NCBI GenBank assembly: GCA_037176705.1
Contig: CM073889.1
Span: 103,929,890 to 103,993,889, forward strand
DNA: 64,000 nucleotides
Reading direction: 5' to 3'
Origin: Molossus alvarezi
Taxonomy: Eukaryota > Chordata > Mammalia > Chiroptera > Molossidae
Both the position numbers and the translations under genes were made by a program. Below, one piece after another: positions 47,655-59,488 of this stretch (within the stretch, counting starts at the first letter, position 1; every line of letters starts with the position of its first letter). Under the pieces are notes generated by a model, which did no database searches, had not been told where the DNA came from, and saw only the letters and a list, made by a program, of their open reading frames with translations.

Positions 47655-47890
47655 CTTGGAAGATGGGTTAAGAACGTGAGCCCTAGAATCACACTCGCTG
47701 GGCTTGACTGCAGGCCTGCCCCTTATTCGTTCTCTGACCTTGTGTAAGTTGCTGTACCTCTGCCTCACTTTCCTTATCAGTGAAGTAAAGAGAATTATAT
47801 AGTCCCTTTCCTGAGATTGTTGTAAAAACTAAGAATTAATCATTACAAAGTATTTGGTGCTTGAAGCAGAGTGAGCACTAAATAAATACA
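47655..47890 (-). mobile_element. MIR SINE, nearly complete
   Basis: Plus-strand order GTGAGCCCTAGAATCACACT, GGCTTGACTGCAGGCCTGCC, CTCTGACCTTGTGTAAGTTG, CCTCACTTTCCTTATCAGTG and GCAGAGTGAGCACTAAATAA covers most of antisense MIR. Confidence 0.75.
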
Positions 47891-47918
47891 TTTTAACAAC
47901 TTTTATATAATTAACTTT

Positions 47919-47937
47919 ACACACACACACACACACA
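47919..47937. repeat. (AC)n microsatellite
   Basis: Nine AC units. Confidence 0.9.
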
Positions 47938-48154
47938 TCCAAAAATCCTAAACATTTTTGTAAAAACGAGAAACTTAATATGCAAATGTGTCAGTAGAAT
48001 GCAGATTATTTTGCACCGTTGGTGGAAGTACTCCACTCTATCATGCAGCGATCTATACAAATCACTAGTAAGCTGACCTTTAATACAAGATTATTTCTAA
48101 ACTAAAGACTCTTCTTAAAATTCTGCTAGGACACTCCAGGTCTCAGCAGTGTGT

Positions 48155-48360
48155 CATCACAGTTAAAAATCTGGACCTTGGAGTTGTTTGAAAAGTGATT
48201 TGTCATTTGTCAGCTGAGTGACTTTCAGCAACTTGTTTGTCCTTTCTGATATTTTTATTTGTAAAGTGGATGTCCTGCAATAATAATGTAGAGTTTGCGA
48301 GGCATCAATGCAACATCTCCAGAGTGCAGCACACTGCCTGGCACTCCAGAAGCCTCATGT
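48155..48360 (-). mobile_element. MIR SINE fragment
   Basis: AGCTGAGTGACTTTCAGCAA, TTTGTAAAGTGGATGTCCTG and CAGCACACTGCCTGGCACTC follow antisense MIR. It lies 265 bp from another MIR in the same orientation. Confidence 0.65.
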
Positions 48361-50290
48361 TTGTGTGAATTGTTTTGACAACTGCTATGTAATCTGCTCT
48401 CCAGGGTTCAACCCTTTCTCTCCTGACTGCTGATGCCCCAAATTCCACTTGGTCATCTAGTTAGTGGAATTATTTTACATCTGCCAACTTATAAATTCAG
48501 TCTAAGATGTGTATTTATATGTTATGGGTCAATTTTCATTCAGATGAATACAGTTTGAGGGATTATTACACAGGTCTAATCAAATACTTCATAATTTCAC
48601 TGGGGAGAAGGTGGAGAACTGGGCAAAAACATGTTTAAAATGGACAGGATAGACTCCCAGAAAAAATTCTAAGAGCAGAATTGATCATTTGTGCCTTGAA
48701 CCTATTCTCAAATAAATAAATAAATAAATAAATAAATGAGACTAATTTATTTTTATAAAACAGTTTAAAGGGTTTTGTTAAAGATGAGAATCAGCATACT
48801 TAGTAGGAAGAAAACTCCTGGGTATCAGGAGAAATGAGTCTGCCATACTCCCTGGGGACAATCTAGTGCAGGCTATTTCATGAAATTGACCATTGTTTGC
48901 CTCCTTTGTAATCTCTAAAGAACATTTCCATTAAAAAATTCCAAGGAACCATCCCATGAGGATAACCTGTGAAGTTATTCTTAACACATTACATTTGCAT
49001 AGTTCTTAACAATTTTCATATCCTTTTCACATGCCTTAGCCAAGGGAAACTCCTATGAGCCAAAGAGCTCATCAAAGGAACGAAGAGGGAGGAGGGGCTG
49101 GGAAGTGTCATGTGCTGAATCACGGGGAATGGGAAACACATCTTTGACTCAGCAAAGGGGACCCAGTAGTTCCCGGCAGCTGAACCAAGGACTCTCTCAT
49201 AATAAGTGGTCTCCACTGAGTTTCTAGTCCTTTGATCAACTTTTGAATAATGACACTGTAATTACCAATTCAGTTTAATTTTCCTAAGCCCTATCAACTA
49301 TGTGTCAAATATTAAATTTTTATCTGCAGTGTGTAAAGGGATTGTAGTTGTTTCTTAGTAGAGATAAACTTGCCATGTCTTTCATAGTGAGTAACACTAA
49401 CAGTTTGCCGTAGTTTTTGATGTAAAAAATAAACCACTTTACACTCTGTACCTCCTTTTCTTTTATCTATCATAGAAGTAGGGGGGAATATCATTTTAGG
49501 ATTTCTCTTCTCTAAATGTATCTTATTTATATAAGTAATATATGAACACATTCGACTTGTATTTTAAAAATTAAAATATTGCAGAATAGGTTGAAACCTA
49601 AAAATGCCTATGAGCCATGAGTTTGGTCTTAGTGTGGTTAAAACTTCTGGAGAGATATAATCAAACAAATAATGTCCAGGGGCTTTGAAACTCTGAAGCC
49701 CCCACAACCTATGGTGCTATACATATATATGTTAAATTACTATAAAATGTTGATGAAGATAGTGTTATTTAATTGTTTATTTTAATGTGAGTTCATATAC
49801 ATAACTGAGAAAACTGGAGGAAAAAACGAAGAGCTCAGTGACATCAATACAGCATTTTGTCATTTTATGTTTTTAATATAAAAACACGTTTATTCTTCTT
49901 TTATATTTTACTCGTGTTTCCTCTAAGAGTACAGTCTTCTTAGCCATCATTTAAAAGCTGTGTTAGAAAGAAAGATACATTGTCAACCTTTTATTTCTTC
50001 ACTGGGGATCCATGCTCCTTTATACACTGCTACAATGTAACCCTTGATTGTATCCTATTAATATCCCCTCTTACTTCAGAAACTGGCCTAAATTGGTAAC
50101 TCACCCCTGGGAAACCCTCATCCTATGCTACCCCAGTTCACCCTTTCTTTAAAAACAAAATTTGCAGAAGTCTTACAAAGATTTGTAAGGGTTTCTTTCC
50201 AATGTCTGTTTATAATAATGTCCCATCCTTAAATTTTTTTTTCTTATCTCTTCCAGTCACCAGAGCTTACCTAAAAGATTGTTATCCAAA
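48361..50290. other. Unique sequence with one (AAAT)n
   Basis: An (AAAT)7 microsatellite occurs at 48710-48738. No gene recognised. Confidence 0.4.
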
Positions 50291-50365
50291 CCCTTTATTA
50301 CATTTTTATTTTTTTTAATTCAACACAAACAGTGGTGTCCCGGGCATTCTTAAACTGATAGGGCA

Positions 50366-50611
50366 CTATTTGTCTTTCTCATGTATCTTCTTCTTGACCG
50401 TAGCAGCCTAGAGAACTGTACCATCCTCCAGGATGATTGGCAGACCGTCTACAGCAGTCAGTGCAGTGGGTGACGTGATCCTGAACCTTACCCGCAGAAA
50501 GAGAGACATCTGGTCCTGTTTTACAGGGACACTGAAGTGACAGCTACCGTATGTAATGAGTGTGGGGAAGGCTGTCACAGCCCAGCAGTGAATAGGCCTC
50601 AGAGAACCCAT
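50366..50611 (-). pseudogene. Possible fragment of a gene copy, identity unknown
   Basis: The minus-strand frame from 50611 reads 67 codons (MGSLRPIHCWAVTAF ... VDGLPIILEDGTVL) to TAG at 50410-50408. It then continues in frame AATVKKKIHEKDK to a second TAG at 50368-50366. An A/T-rich stretch (TTTTTATTTTTTTTAA on plus, 50304-50319) could be a worn A-tail. The lysine-rich end after an in-frame stop looks like a decayed coding 3' end, but I cannot name the parent gene, and no target duplication was found. Confidence 0.3.
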
Positions 50612-50619
50612 ATTGATGA

Positions 50620-51278
50620 AAATTATTGTAAAGGTCCATCTAGTCCAATCACAACAATACCATTAGCATCAACAAACATTGATATAGTCCATTACAGTTT
50701 CTAAAGATCTCTAAATGCATTAAGTAATCTTATTCTCAGAACCACTCTGAAATTGGGCATAATATATAAATGATTTCTAAATAGGGCAGCCGGGGTTCAC
50801 GGAGTGTCAGTGTGCTGCCTCACACAGTGGCCCATTGGGGGAGGGAACACATCAGTTAGTACCAGATCACATTTTCTCTGTATGTTTTTCACACACATCC
50901 CAAGCATCTGATGCTGATTTTTCCAACAACTAGACCCTGAGACCTTGCTTGAATCTCTCTAATGATGGGGGGCTTCACTACCTCCTGGTTTTTCCCTGTC
51001 ATTTTCTTTAAATGGCTTCAACTATTTTTTCCAATTATGATTGTGATTGTGATCAATATATATATTGATTTTTCTGAATCATCCTCTGTGTGTCAGACTG
51101 TCATCTTCTAAGTGATGTGAGGTCCCGCTGCCTGCACTTTGGTGGTGACTGTCAATCAGCACTGTCACTGGGAAAAGGCTCACCATTGTAAAGTACAGGG
51201 GTGTTTCCTTGTGAGGAACCAACCATCTCAGTTTTGGTTAATGTTTCACAGTATTGTATAGAATGAGACTCTTGTGAT
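50620..51278. other. Unique sequence, perhaps a worn MIR
   Basis: CATTACAGTTTCTAAAGATC and TTATTCTCAGAACCACTCTG (50690-50748) faintly resemble MIR. Otherwise nothing. Confidence 0.3.
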
Positions 51279-51501
51279 TAAAAAATTTTTTTTTCCTTTA
51301 TTGATTTTTAGAGATGGAGGAAGGGAGAGGGAGAGAGAGATAGAAACATCTATGAGAGAGAACATCAATTGGCCGCCTCCTGCATGCCCCCCACTGGGGA
51401 TTGGGCCCACAACCTGGGCATGTGCCCTGAGCAGGAATGGAACTGGCGACCTCTTGGTGCATGGGTCAACGCTCAACCACTGAGCCACACTGAGTGGGCT
51501 C
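51279..51501 (-). mobile_element. Ves SINE, AATCAATAAA-tail subfamily
   Basis: The minus strand reads GGAGCCCACTCAGTGTGGCTCAG-like at the head (partly degraded), then 'ggttgagcgttgaccc', 'gcatgcaggaggcggcc', and ends CTAAAAATCAATAAAGG. No secure target duplication. Confidence 0.88.
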
Positions 51502-52020
51502 CAGGCTGGTGATTTTCCTTTGCCCACTTTTAATGGGAATGCTTCTAATACTCCGTCATTATTTTTTAAATTATGATGCATTTTTGTTGGTCTCCTCTTT
51601 GCTAGAAATTACGTAAAATAAAGTATTTTTGTGTATTCAGAAATGATCATGTACTTTTTTTTTTTTAACATGAAATTATCCTTGTATTTTTGCTGGTACC
51701 TTTGATTAATTTTCATACATATTTTATTTTTATTTTCAATACCTTTCTTATTACCCAAATTATATTTTAATTTCAAGCTCATATTGTCTTTATTAAATAC
51801 ATTGAGAAGCATGCCATCTATTTTTTTACTCTAGTCAAATTATTTAGTATAAAAAATGATCCATTTCTTGAAAATTTGAAATAAATTATTTGTAGAGATG
51901 GTTGGGATAGGCAACATTTTGGGAGGTTAATGTTAATTTTTTCTCAGCTTCTTCAGGTTTTACACTTCTAAAGGTGGTTTTGTGATTCATATTTTTGTAT
52001 GACTTTTTTAACCAGTTATC

Positions 52021-52277
52021 CAGCCCCGGCCGGTTTGACTCAGCGGTTAGAGTGTCGGCCTGAGGACCAGAGAGTCCCAGGTTTGGTTCCTACTAAGGGC
52101 ATGCACCTCGGTTGCAGTTTGTCCCCGGCCCCAGTTGGGGTCGTGTGGGTGGCAGCCACTCGATGTGTCTCTCTCACATCGATGTTTCTCTCTCTTCCTC
52201 CCTCTCTCCCTCCCGCTCTATCTGAAGATAAATGCGAAAGTGTCCTCAGGTGAGGATAAAATAAATAAATAAAAATA
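52021..52277 (+). mobile_element. Ves SINE, GTGAGGATAAAA-tail subfamily, 11-bp duplication
   Basis: Head CCCCGGCCGGTTTGACTCAG, GGTTGGGGTCGTGTGGG-like core, tail GTGTCCTCAGGTGAGGATAA followed by AAATAA repeats. Duplication AACCAGTTATC at 52010-52020 and 52278-52288. Confidence 0.95.
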
Positions 52278-52288
52278 AACCAGTTATC

Positions 52289-54094
52289 AAGAGATAGTTA
52301 AAGTTTGATTATTTCACTGTTAAAAAAGAAATTGATTAAGCATTTTTGAAGCAAACATTTCCCTAGGTATTTAGGAGGGAAAAAAAATACTGTGACTTTC
52401 TATCCTGCAACGTATTCCTTGGGAGACTGATCCTGCAAAACTCTTCACACCTAGTTAGCAAATACTTGCAATGAATTGACATTTTTTTGTGTGTTTTTTC
52501 TGTCACTACACTGTCTATCACTGCAAAGCTTCCAATATTCCACCTCCACTTCAGATCATAGTGATGGAAAGGAAAATATTACTAGAGAAAAGGCTGATGA
52601 GTCTGTCTTCTAACAAGGAGAAAAAGACAATGTGCTAAATCCTGAAGACTTTTTAATAGCCCCAAGCTAGGCAATGCATGTAGCCCGGATGAGGAAATAG
52701 TGTCAGACACAAAGTGGATCTATGATTATAACACAGCACTTCTCTGACTGCTAAAACACCTTATTTCTCCTGCATTTGTAATTTTATGATTTAATTTTGA
52801 CCTCATAACTCTGCCTGGTGGGTAGAGAGACCATCCACGTTTTACACACTGATACAAGTGGAGGTGAGTGAGAGTGGGAGCCACTGCATGGTGATGGACC
52901 CAGGCTTTTACTCCACTTTCCTGGAGGGAGAACTGCTTGTTAGAAACGGGGAGGGCGACGCTTTCGTCTGGTGGTTAAGTAACTAGGGAGCCATAATCGC
53001 TTCCTATACATGTTCTGAGTTGGAAAAAAAGATTTTGATTTCTGATTTTGTATGTAACTCACTGCCTTATCACATTTCTGATTAACTTTCCTCTCTATCA
53101 TATAAATATATATTTTATCAACTTGTGAAATTGGATTGCAATGGTCTGATATTAAATCATTTTCAGAGCCTCCAAAACAGCCATCTGAAGTCACCCTCTG
53201 TTTTCTTCTGCAGTTATAGGGAAACATGGGTGTAGCGTATACATTGTTTATTGAGCAAATAACAGAAAGTGAAAGTGACCTTTGGATACAGGGTTTTCCA
53301 TCAAACAGAAGATGTATTATATGAGTTAGAAGAGGTCATTTGTACCAATTATCTAGTTGGTTAGTGGTAAATTAGTGGTTACAATCAGTTAAATACTATT
53401 ATTATTATTATTTAGTTTAATGAACCAACATTTGGAGTGCTTGTAATTGAGATGCTATTTATCTTTCTAGGAAAAAGTCTCAGTACATACTAGTAATATA
53501 ACAGGAAGCTTAAATTATTTTCGTGGTAGCCAAAATGATACACCACTGGCAGATCCTTTAAGATATTGCAGTGACTTTCTGTGAGAACTTAAGACATTTT
53601 CTGCAACTTTCCACTTCACCAAGTGATATTTGAATTATTTTAAATATTTTATTACCACATCACTTATCAGAATTAGTTAATAATGTTTACTTTTAGATTG
53701 AACACAGGTATAGATCACTTTGTTCAACACATTTGAACCTACAAAGTTGTGTGTAGATGAATTATTATTTTTAAAATATTGGGCTCTTTAAATTCACTGT
53801 ACTATCATGCTATTTAACGTATTATGCTGTAAATCTTTCTGCAAAATGAAGACCAATTTCACCATCTTTTGGACACAAGTTGTCATGAAAGTATTTCCCG
53901 TGAGCAAGGTGAAGCTGTGTGCCCAGCCGTGGCCCAGTCAGGGTACTGGAACCCGGTGTTTGGACTGAGCATTCAGGAATGTCCAAGTGGGTCTCTTACT
54001 GTTTTCCTCCTGCTGCTTAGTCATAATGATGCTTAACCATTTTCCCCAAGAACTCAGAAATAGTGTTGCTTTAAAACCCCAAATTTTCCCAACA
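52289..54094. other. Unique sequence, one MIR-like stretch
   Basis: TGACCTCATAACTCTGCCTG and CCATCCACGTTTTACACACT (52797-52849) look MIR-like on plus. No gene recognised. Confidence 0.35.
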
Positions 54095-54265
54095 ATAATA
54101 ATAATAATATAATGATAATAGTTCCCATCTCACAGGTACTAGTTATTATACCAGGCCCCCAAATCCCATAAATTATTCATTGTAATCATTATACACGCAC
54201 TACATGCAAAGCTTAGTCCACAAAGCCAGGTTTACCAAAATGCGGCTTGCTTTCTTACACTTGAT
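54095..54265 (+). mobile_element. Possible MIR fragment with (AAT)n
   Basis: CATCTCACAGGTACTAGTTATT and related text after an ATAATAATAATAAT run. Weak match. Confidence 0.3.
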
Positions 54266-54499
54266 CCTAATTATTCTTTTTAGCTGTCCTTTATCTTAGG
54301 AAGATGGGAACTTAATCTCTGTTAACCCTGGGGTATGCTGAGGGAGGAATAAAGGAAGGTTCAGGCTGCATGGTCAAGGGTAGGAAGCCTAGACCCTCAT
54401 CTGGGTGTTGCCATCTCTGCATCCCAACATTCAAAGTCTCCTCTTCTTTTGTAGCTGGCTCTCTGACTGTGATCAGTAAAGGCAACTGACACATTATCC

Positions 54500-54835
54500 T
54501 TTTTTAATCTCCTAACGGCCCCTTCTGGTCTAACGACTGTCCAGCCTTGACCAGTGTACACAAGGATGTAAGATAATCTCCCTTCCCCTTCAGCTGTCTG
54601 TTTTTCCCAAGCCAGCAGGGACTTATTATCCAGTAGTCAGTGCGAGAAGAGGCCTGTGTCATTGTTTGGTTTGGCTTCTTTTCCTCTGTATAAAGTCCCT
54701 TGAGTTAGTTCCTAGCCTGTTGAAACTCTGAAGACTTTACTTTGCTTGTAGCTGCAACATCCCTTCCTTGAGGTAATAAACGTTTCACTCTCTCGCTAGT
54801 CCAACTCAGAAAGCAACAGGAGGTGGTGGGGGTGA
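54500..54835 (+). mobile_element. Candidate degraded solo LTR
   Basis: TATAAAG at 54689-54695 and AATAAA at 54775-54780 are spaced like the promoter and polyadenylation signal of a retroviral-type LTR, with GAGGTAATAAACGTTTCACTC-like text and a CT-rich end. No TG...CA ends or target duplication were established, so this is a hypothesis. Confidence 0.3.
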
Positions 54836-55731
54836 AAATCAGCTACTGCTTCAGAGTATCATTCTTCAGTACTTCCTTTATAACTCTCCGGACTTGTGTG
54901 CGGGTTTTGTACTGATCATTGTAACTCACTCGGGATGGTTTGGTTTGGTGGTATTTGAGCATGTTACGTGGCATGTTCTCTGAGAAAACATTTCAAGGAT
55001 AGAATTTCTATAGAAAGTTCTCTTGCTTTTATACTAAGCCCAGATCGTCACTGTCCCTTCCAGAGCAACACTTAAGTCTCAAGTGTGATGGCCTGAAACA
55101 ATAACTCAGAACTGGCCAGTGCCACTACAGATATGCAGCTACATTTTGATGCAGGGGTTGGAATGACTGGGTCCAAGGAATGTGGTCTGGAGACAGGTGG
55201 GCATTTCTTTTTGAAGGCAGGGGGCTCTGCAGTAGGAAAGGGGGAGCAACGTCCAGAGAATCGCAGGAGCGGCCCTGAGCACCCGCAGGGCAGGTGCCAA
55301 CGTGCGTGGGCACGGCTGCCTCCCAGCAGGGCCTTCCAGGCAGTGGGCCTTCGGGTCCTCTAGGAGAGAAAACTCAAGACAATAATGTTTTTAAAAAAAT
55401 CTAGGTATGTAGATAGTTGGGGCCATCTGAGATGCTCATAGCACCAACCGTTTTCTTTCTTTTTTTCTTTTTCTCTTCTCTGCTGCTGGCTTTTCTTCCT
55501 CTGCTCTTCCCTTTCATTCTTTTTCCCTCTCTCAAATCCAGTCTCCAGCCTTTTTATAAAAACACCTTCACTTCTCCCTCTCCTGCTGATGTTAGCGTTC
55601 CCCTGCATGTGGCTTTGACTCACGGCAAAAGCAGCTGTTGTCGTCCCCTCCGGTCTCCGGCGGGCATCTGGCCGAGGAGACACAGGCGCGTGGAGTAGGG
55701 ATCCCTGGCTTCGCGTGAGACAGTCAGGTGG
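54836..55731. other. Unique sequence, GC-richer at 55180-55360
   Basis: A 130-codon minus-strand frame at 55360-55752 is lysine/glutamate-rich because it crosses a CT-rich tract. No gene recognised. Confidence 0.35.
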
Positions 55732-55739
55732 CCTTCGAG

Positions 55740-56001
55740 CAGCAAGTCCCAACCCTTCTCAGCTCACGGCACACAAGCCAATTACCAAAATTCTGCGGCA
55801 CACCAAAAAATACATTATTTTTTGCCGATCTCACAAAAAATAGAGGCATGCTTTTGATTCAGTCACACCAGACGGCTGTTGTGTTGGCTGTCGTCATTTT
55901 TTTATTGGACAATCTAAGGGAAAAGAGGTCAGTGTCCCTGACTAAATAGTCAGGTTTGCATGTTTCAAACATTCTTGTGGCGCCCTGGTTGACAATTGCT
56001 G
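55740..56001. mobile_element. nhAT-like non-autonomous hAT transposon
   Basis: 262 bp with imperfect terminal inverted repeats CAGCAAGTCCCAACC and GGTTGACAATTGCTG, 12 of 15 complementary. The 8-bp target duplication CCTTCGAG (55732-55739) and CCTTGGAG (56002-56009) matches at 7 of 8. The interior has CTCAGCTCACGGCACACAAG, ATTCTGCGGCACACC, CAGACGGCTGTTGTGTTGGC and CTGACTAAATAGTCAGG, as in hAT elements known from vesper bats. No transposase. Confidence 0.88.
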
Positions 56002-56009
56002 CCTTGGAG

Positions 56010-57205
56010 TCGAGGGAGAGGCTGTCTAGCCATAGAGAGATACCGTGGAGACCGGAACAGTGATATACCGAGGAATACTGATCAAGACATATTAAGAAAC
56101 ATTTGAAGGCGATCTCATGGTAACAGTCGGTAAAGCAAATGGACATTTTTATCAAAACGCAGGTAGCCAGTCTGAAACACACTGTGTTCAAGTTAATAGC
56201 ATCGTAGAAAACTCAAGTAGCATCACTCATCGGGCCTACGCAGGCCGGTTCAGCTCAGACAAACAGTGCTGTAAATGGTTGTTGGAGGTGCTGTTATCTA
56301 GACCAGAGTGTGCCTTCCATACTATTAACAGCAGCAGTCTTTCTGTTGTGGTTTTTTTTTTTTTCCTTTCTCAATCTGAGAATTGACATTTTTATTAAAA
56401 TTAGTCCTGCGTTAAAACTATATTTAGTAATCACATTTTTCTCTTAACGATGCTCCTGTCCCCCAACTAAATGTCCTTGGCCCTTTCCCCCATTTAATTA
56501 CTAAAAGTAGAAACAACTATACAGATAACTCCTCTACTGCATAAAATTATCTTATGTATGCATGCTGTTGAAAAACCTTTGCCAGGAACAATAGAGTTAC
56601 ACCATTACCAAGCAAGATAGGTAGTTGTTAAAACTCAAAATCCTTAAATGATTATTGCAGCTGAGGTGGATTTAAGCCTCCCATAATAATGGTCAGTAAA
56701 GCCATGATTTCTTAGCCTAATAGTTCTTTCCTTCATCATTTGTAGAGTTGATCTTGAACCATTTCTCATTGCAGTGTAGTATGAAAACTCCCAGCAAAGA
56801 CACTGCGAAACAACTGAAAATAATTCCACTGCAGTTTTTATGTCATTCAAATGTGCCTAATGACCCACCGCACTTAGGCTGCTACTGTTGTATTACAGGG
56901 TGTTACCATGATGAAAACAGTTACCACACTGTTATGAAATTCACCTGTATTCTCATTATGCAACCTTATATTCAGCCACGTGGTGTAGAATTTTTTGGAG
57001 TTGGAAAAAATTACTTATCCTAGCAGAATATTCACATTTTTTTTCTCTCTTCTATTTGAGTTATAACTCAATTGAATAGTGGGGAGAGGGAATATATTTC
57101 AATCATATTTTGTTTATCTTTTTCAATTAATATATAAAGACTAAACTAAGAATAAACTAAAATTCCCCCAAATGTGGATTTTTAGATAGCCATGAACATT
57201 AAAAA

Positions 57206-57237
<32 letters not shown>

Positions 57238-59451
57238 ACCGCATAACAACAACAAATAGTACTTGGTTAAGAAAGAAAATGCAGATATGTGGGAAATGGA
57301 AAATTTCCTGTGTGGGGTAAGAGTGGTTTAAAACTTGCCTCTTTGGATGCTTTGTTATAAATGTCACTTGTTCATAAGATCCTGAAACCTGCCTTAATTT
57401 AATAAAATGGAACAAAATAAGTATTTATTTGTCTATCATATGTAAGTCATTCTGCTAAGATTTTTTGAGGTCCATTTATGGTAGAAATAAGCATTAGGCT
57501 GAGTCTAGCATACCTCCTCCATGACCCAAAGCAACTTGCAAATGCCTGATTTGTAGTCTTTACCATACCCTATGACAATTATTTACCGCTATACCAGTTG
57601 TCACTAGGTTTTGAATAACTTGAAGACAGGTACTATTTCTGTGTCTGCTTTACGTACTTTTGTCTGTAGCTATACAAACTCAGAGATGCTACAAATATCA
57701 TGTTCCTTTATTTCTCTTAAATCATCATTGGTTATTGTCTTAGCTTGCCTGTACTCTTACAGGTTGGTAGCTCCTTTGATTTTGTGCTGAATTTGAGAAC
57801 TGGGATATTTTCTGAAGCTAAGAAGCTTGGGTTCTAGAATCCAACCTATTTAGATATTTTATTCAGGCATTCAGTTCTCAGATTCTGCTCTCTTCCTACA
57901 GCCGAAGAGGGACACTTTCTAGTATTAATGAATATTAAATCCTTTCCCTCGATTGGCCCATGATACTATGTAAGAACTTCCGTTTCTTCCTCAGTCCTCT
58001 TAGAAAGTCTAGTAAAATCCACTCAGTTTTAGACTTAAAACAAAGACGAGAAAGGATGTGGTTTTGGGAAACTTGGGCTTTTGGTCAATAGTTAAGCCCC
58101 ACTCAACCCTACTGAAGCAGGGCACAGAGTTCTGGCTACCTTTGTAGATGAGGAGAGACAAAAATACAGAAGAGAGAAGCACACAGTGACATCTAAATAT
58201 ATTTTCTAACCATATTAACATACCTAGTACAAATCAGATTCTTCCACATAATAGAGTCTCAATAAACAGGTTGAGTGGCTAAATAAGTGAGTGGGACACT
58301 TTGATGGTGAGAACAGGGCTCTTCATTTTCATTTCTGTTTTAATATTTTACCTGGCACCCAGGATTAGCATTCTGCACAATAGGGGGCACTCTTGTTGGA
58401 GCTGTAAATATTATTCTATCTGATAATAACAATACTTAGCTATTCTGGGACCTATTACTATGGGTCCCTGCCCTATCTTGTTATTAGCCAGAGGCAATGT
58501 TATAATAATTGTCCTCAAATTAAAATATGCATTTTCTTCTAGGTGAAGTGTAGTGGGTTCTACACTGTAACTCAAAGAAAAGATGTGTCTAATGGGAATG
58601 TTAGGCACCATATTAGTGGAAGAGATATTTTGTAACAGAATACTGTGTTACAGTTCCACTTTATCACTTCATTGAGACCTACCAGGAGCAAATCTGTTGA
58701 AATGCATTCCTGGGGAACACAATGAAGTGAAATGCATGTATTAGCACACTAGAAATCAGGGGGCCTAGATTTGACTTCATACCCTCTGAGCAGTGGTCTT
58801 ACATCCAAAATTGGGGTTTATGTGACCTTTGTGTTAGATCATGGTCTCTCTTGAAGTCCTTTCCTGACACGTGATTATTTAGAATCTGGTAAAATCTTTT
58901 CCTAGACTAGATACATTGAGAACTTATTTTTGTGTGGTATATTATATTAGGGTTTCCCCAATTTTTTTTTTTTTATTAAAAGTAGCTTTTGTTTACTCTG
59001 AAATACCATTAGAAGTTGCTAAAAATGCAGATCTTTGGAGTATGAGAGATGAGAAGCCAGTTCTTTCATGTTATAAGGGTGGTCACTGATTTGGATCAGA
59101 TGGAAATGACTTTGATATATATCACTAGACACGAATCATTTAGTTTGTTCAAATTTTGAATAAATAATCAAGTTTGAGTTGAGAAAGAAAAATCAAGGTT
59201 AACAACAGAATAAGGAAGCTTAAAAAAAAAACACCACATATTTTCAAGAAAAAATAAGACAAAATACATGTATTAGGATTTACCAAAGTTACATATCCTA
59301 CATATCAAGCAAATTATTTTTAAAGAATTTGACTTTTTTTAATAGGTTAAAGTATCCTGAAAATATTTTCAAGGAAAGGGCTCCTAAAGGGTCTTTTGCT
59401 TTTCAGAGTATGTGTTTTTACTTATATTGAAAATTGCAAATCAGTATCTAG
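56010..59451. other. Unique sequence, possibly conserved at 56640-57000
   Basis: No gene or transposon. 56640-57000 is of even complexity without recognised repeats and could be a conserved non-coding element. An A/AAC-rich run lies at 57199-57238. Confidence 0.3.
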
Positions 59452-59488
59452 GTGTGTGTGTGTGTGTGTGTGTGTGCCCGCGCGCACA
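59452..59488. repeat. (GT)n joined to CG-rich alternating sequence
   Basis: About 12 GT units (59452-59476) followed by CCCGCGCGCACA: nearly 37 bp of alternating purine-pyrimidine sequence. Confidence 0.95.

Noticed and set aside
55360..55752. 130-codon lysine/glutamate-rich frame
   Set aside because: Its composition comes from a CT-rich tract read in reverse, and its start overlaps a DNA transposon.
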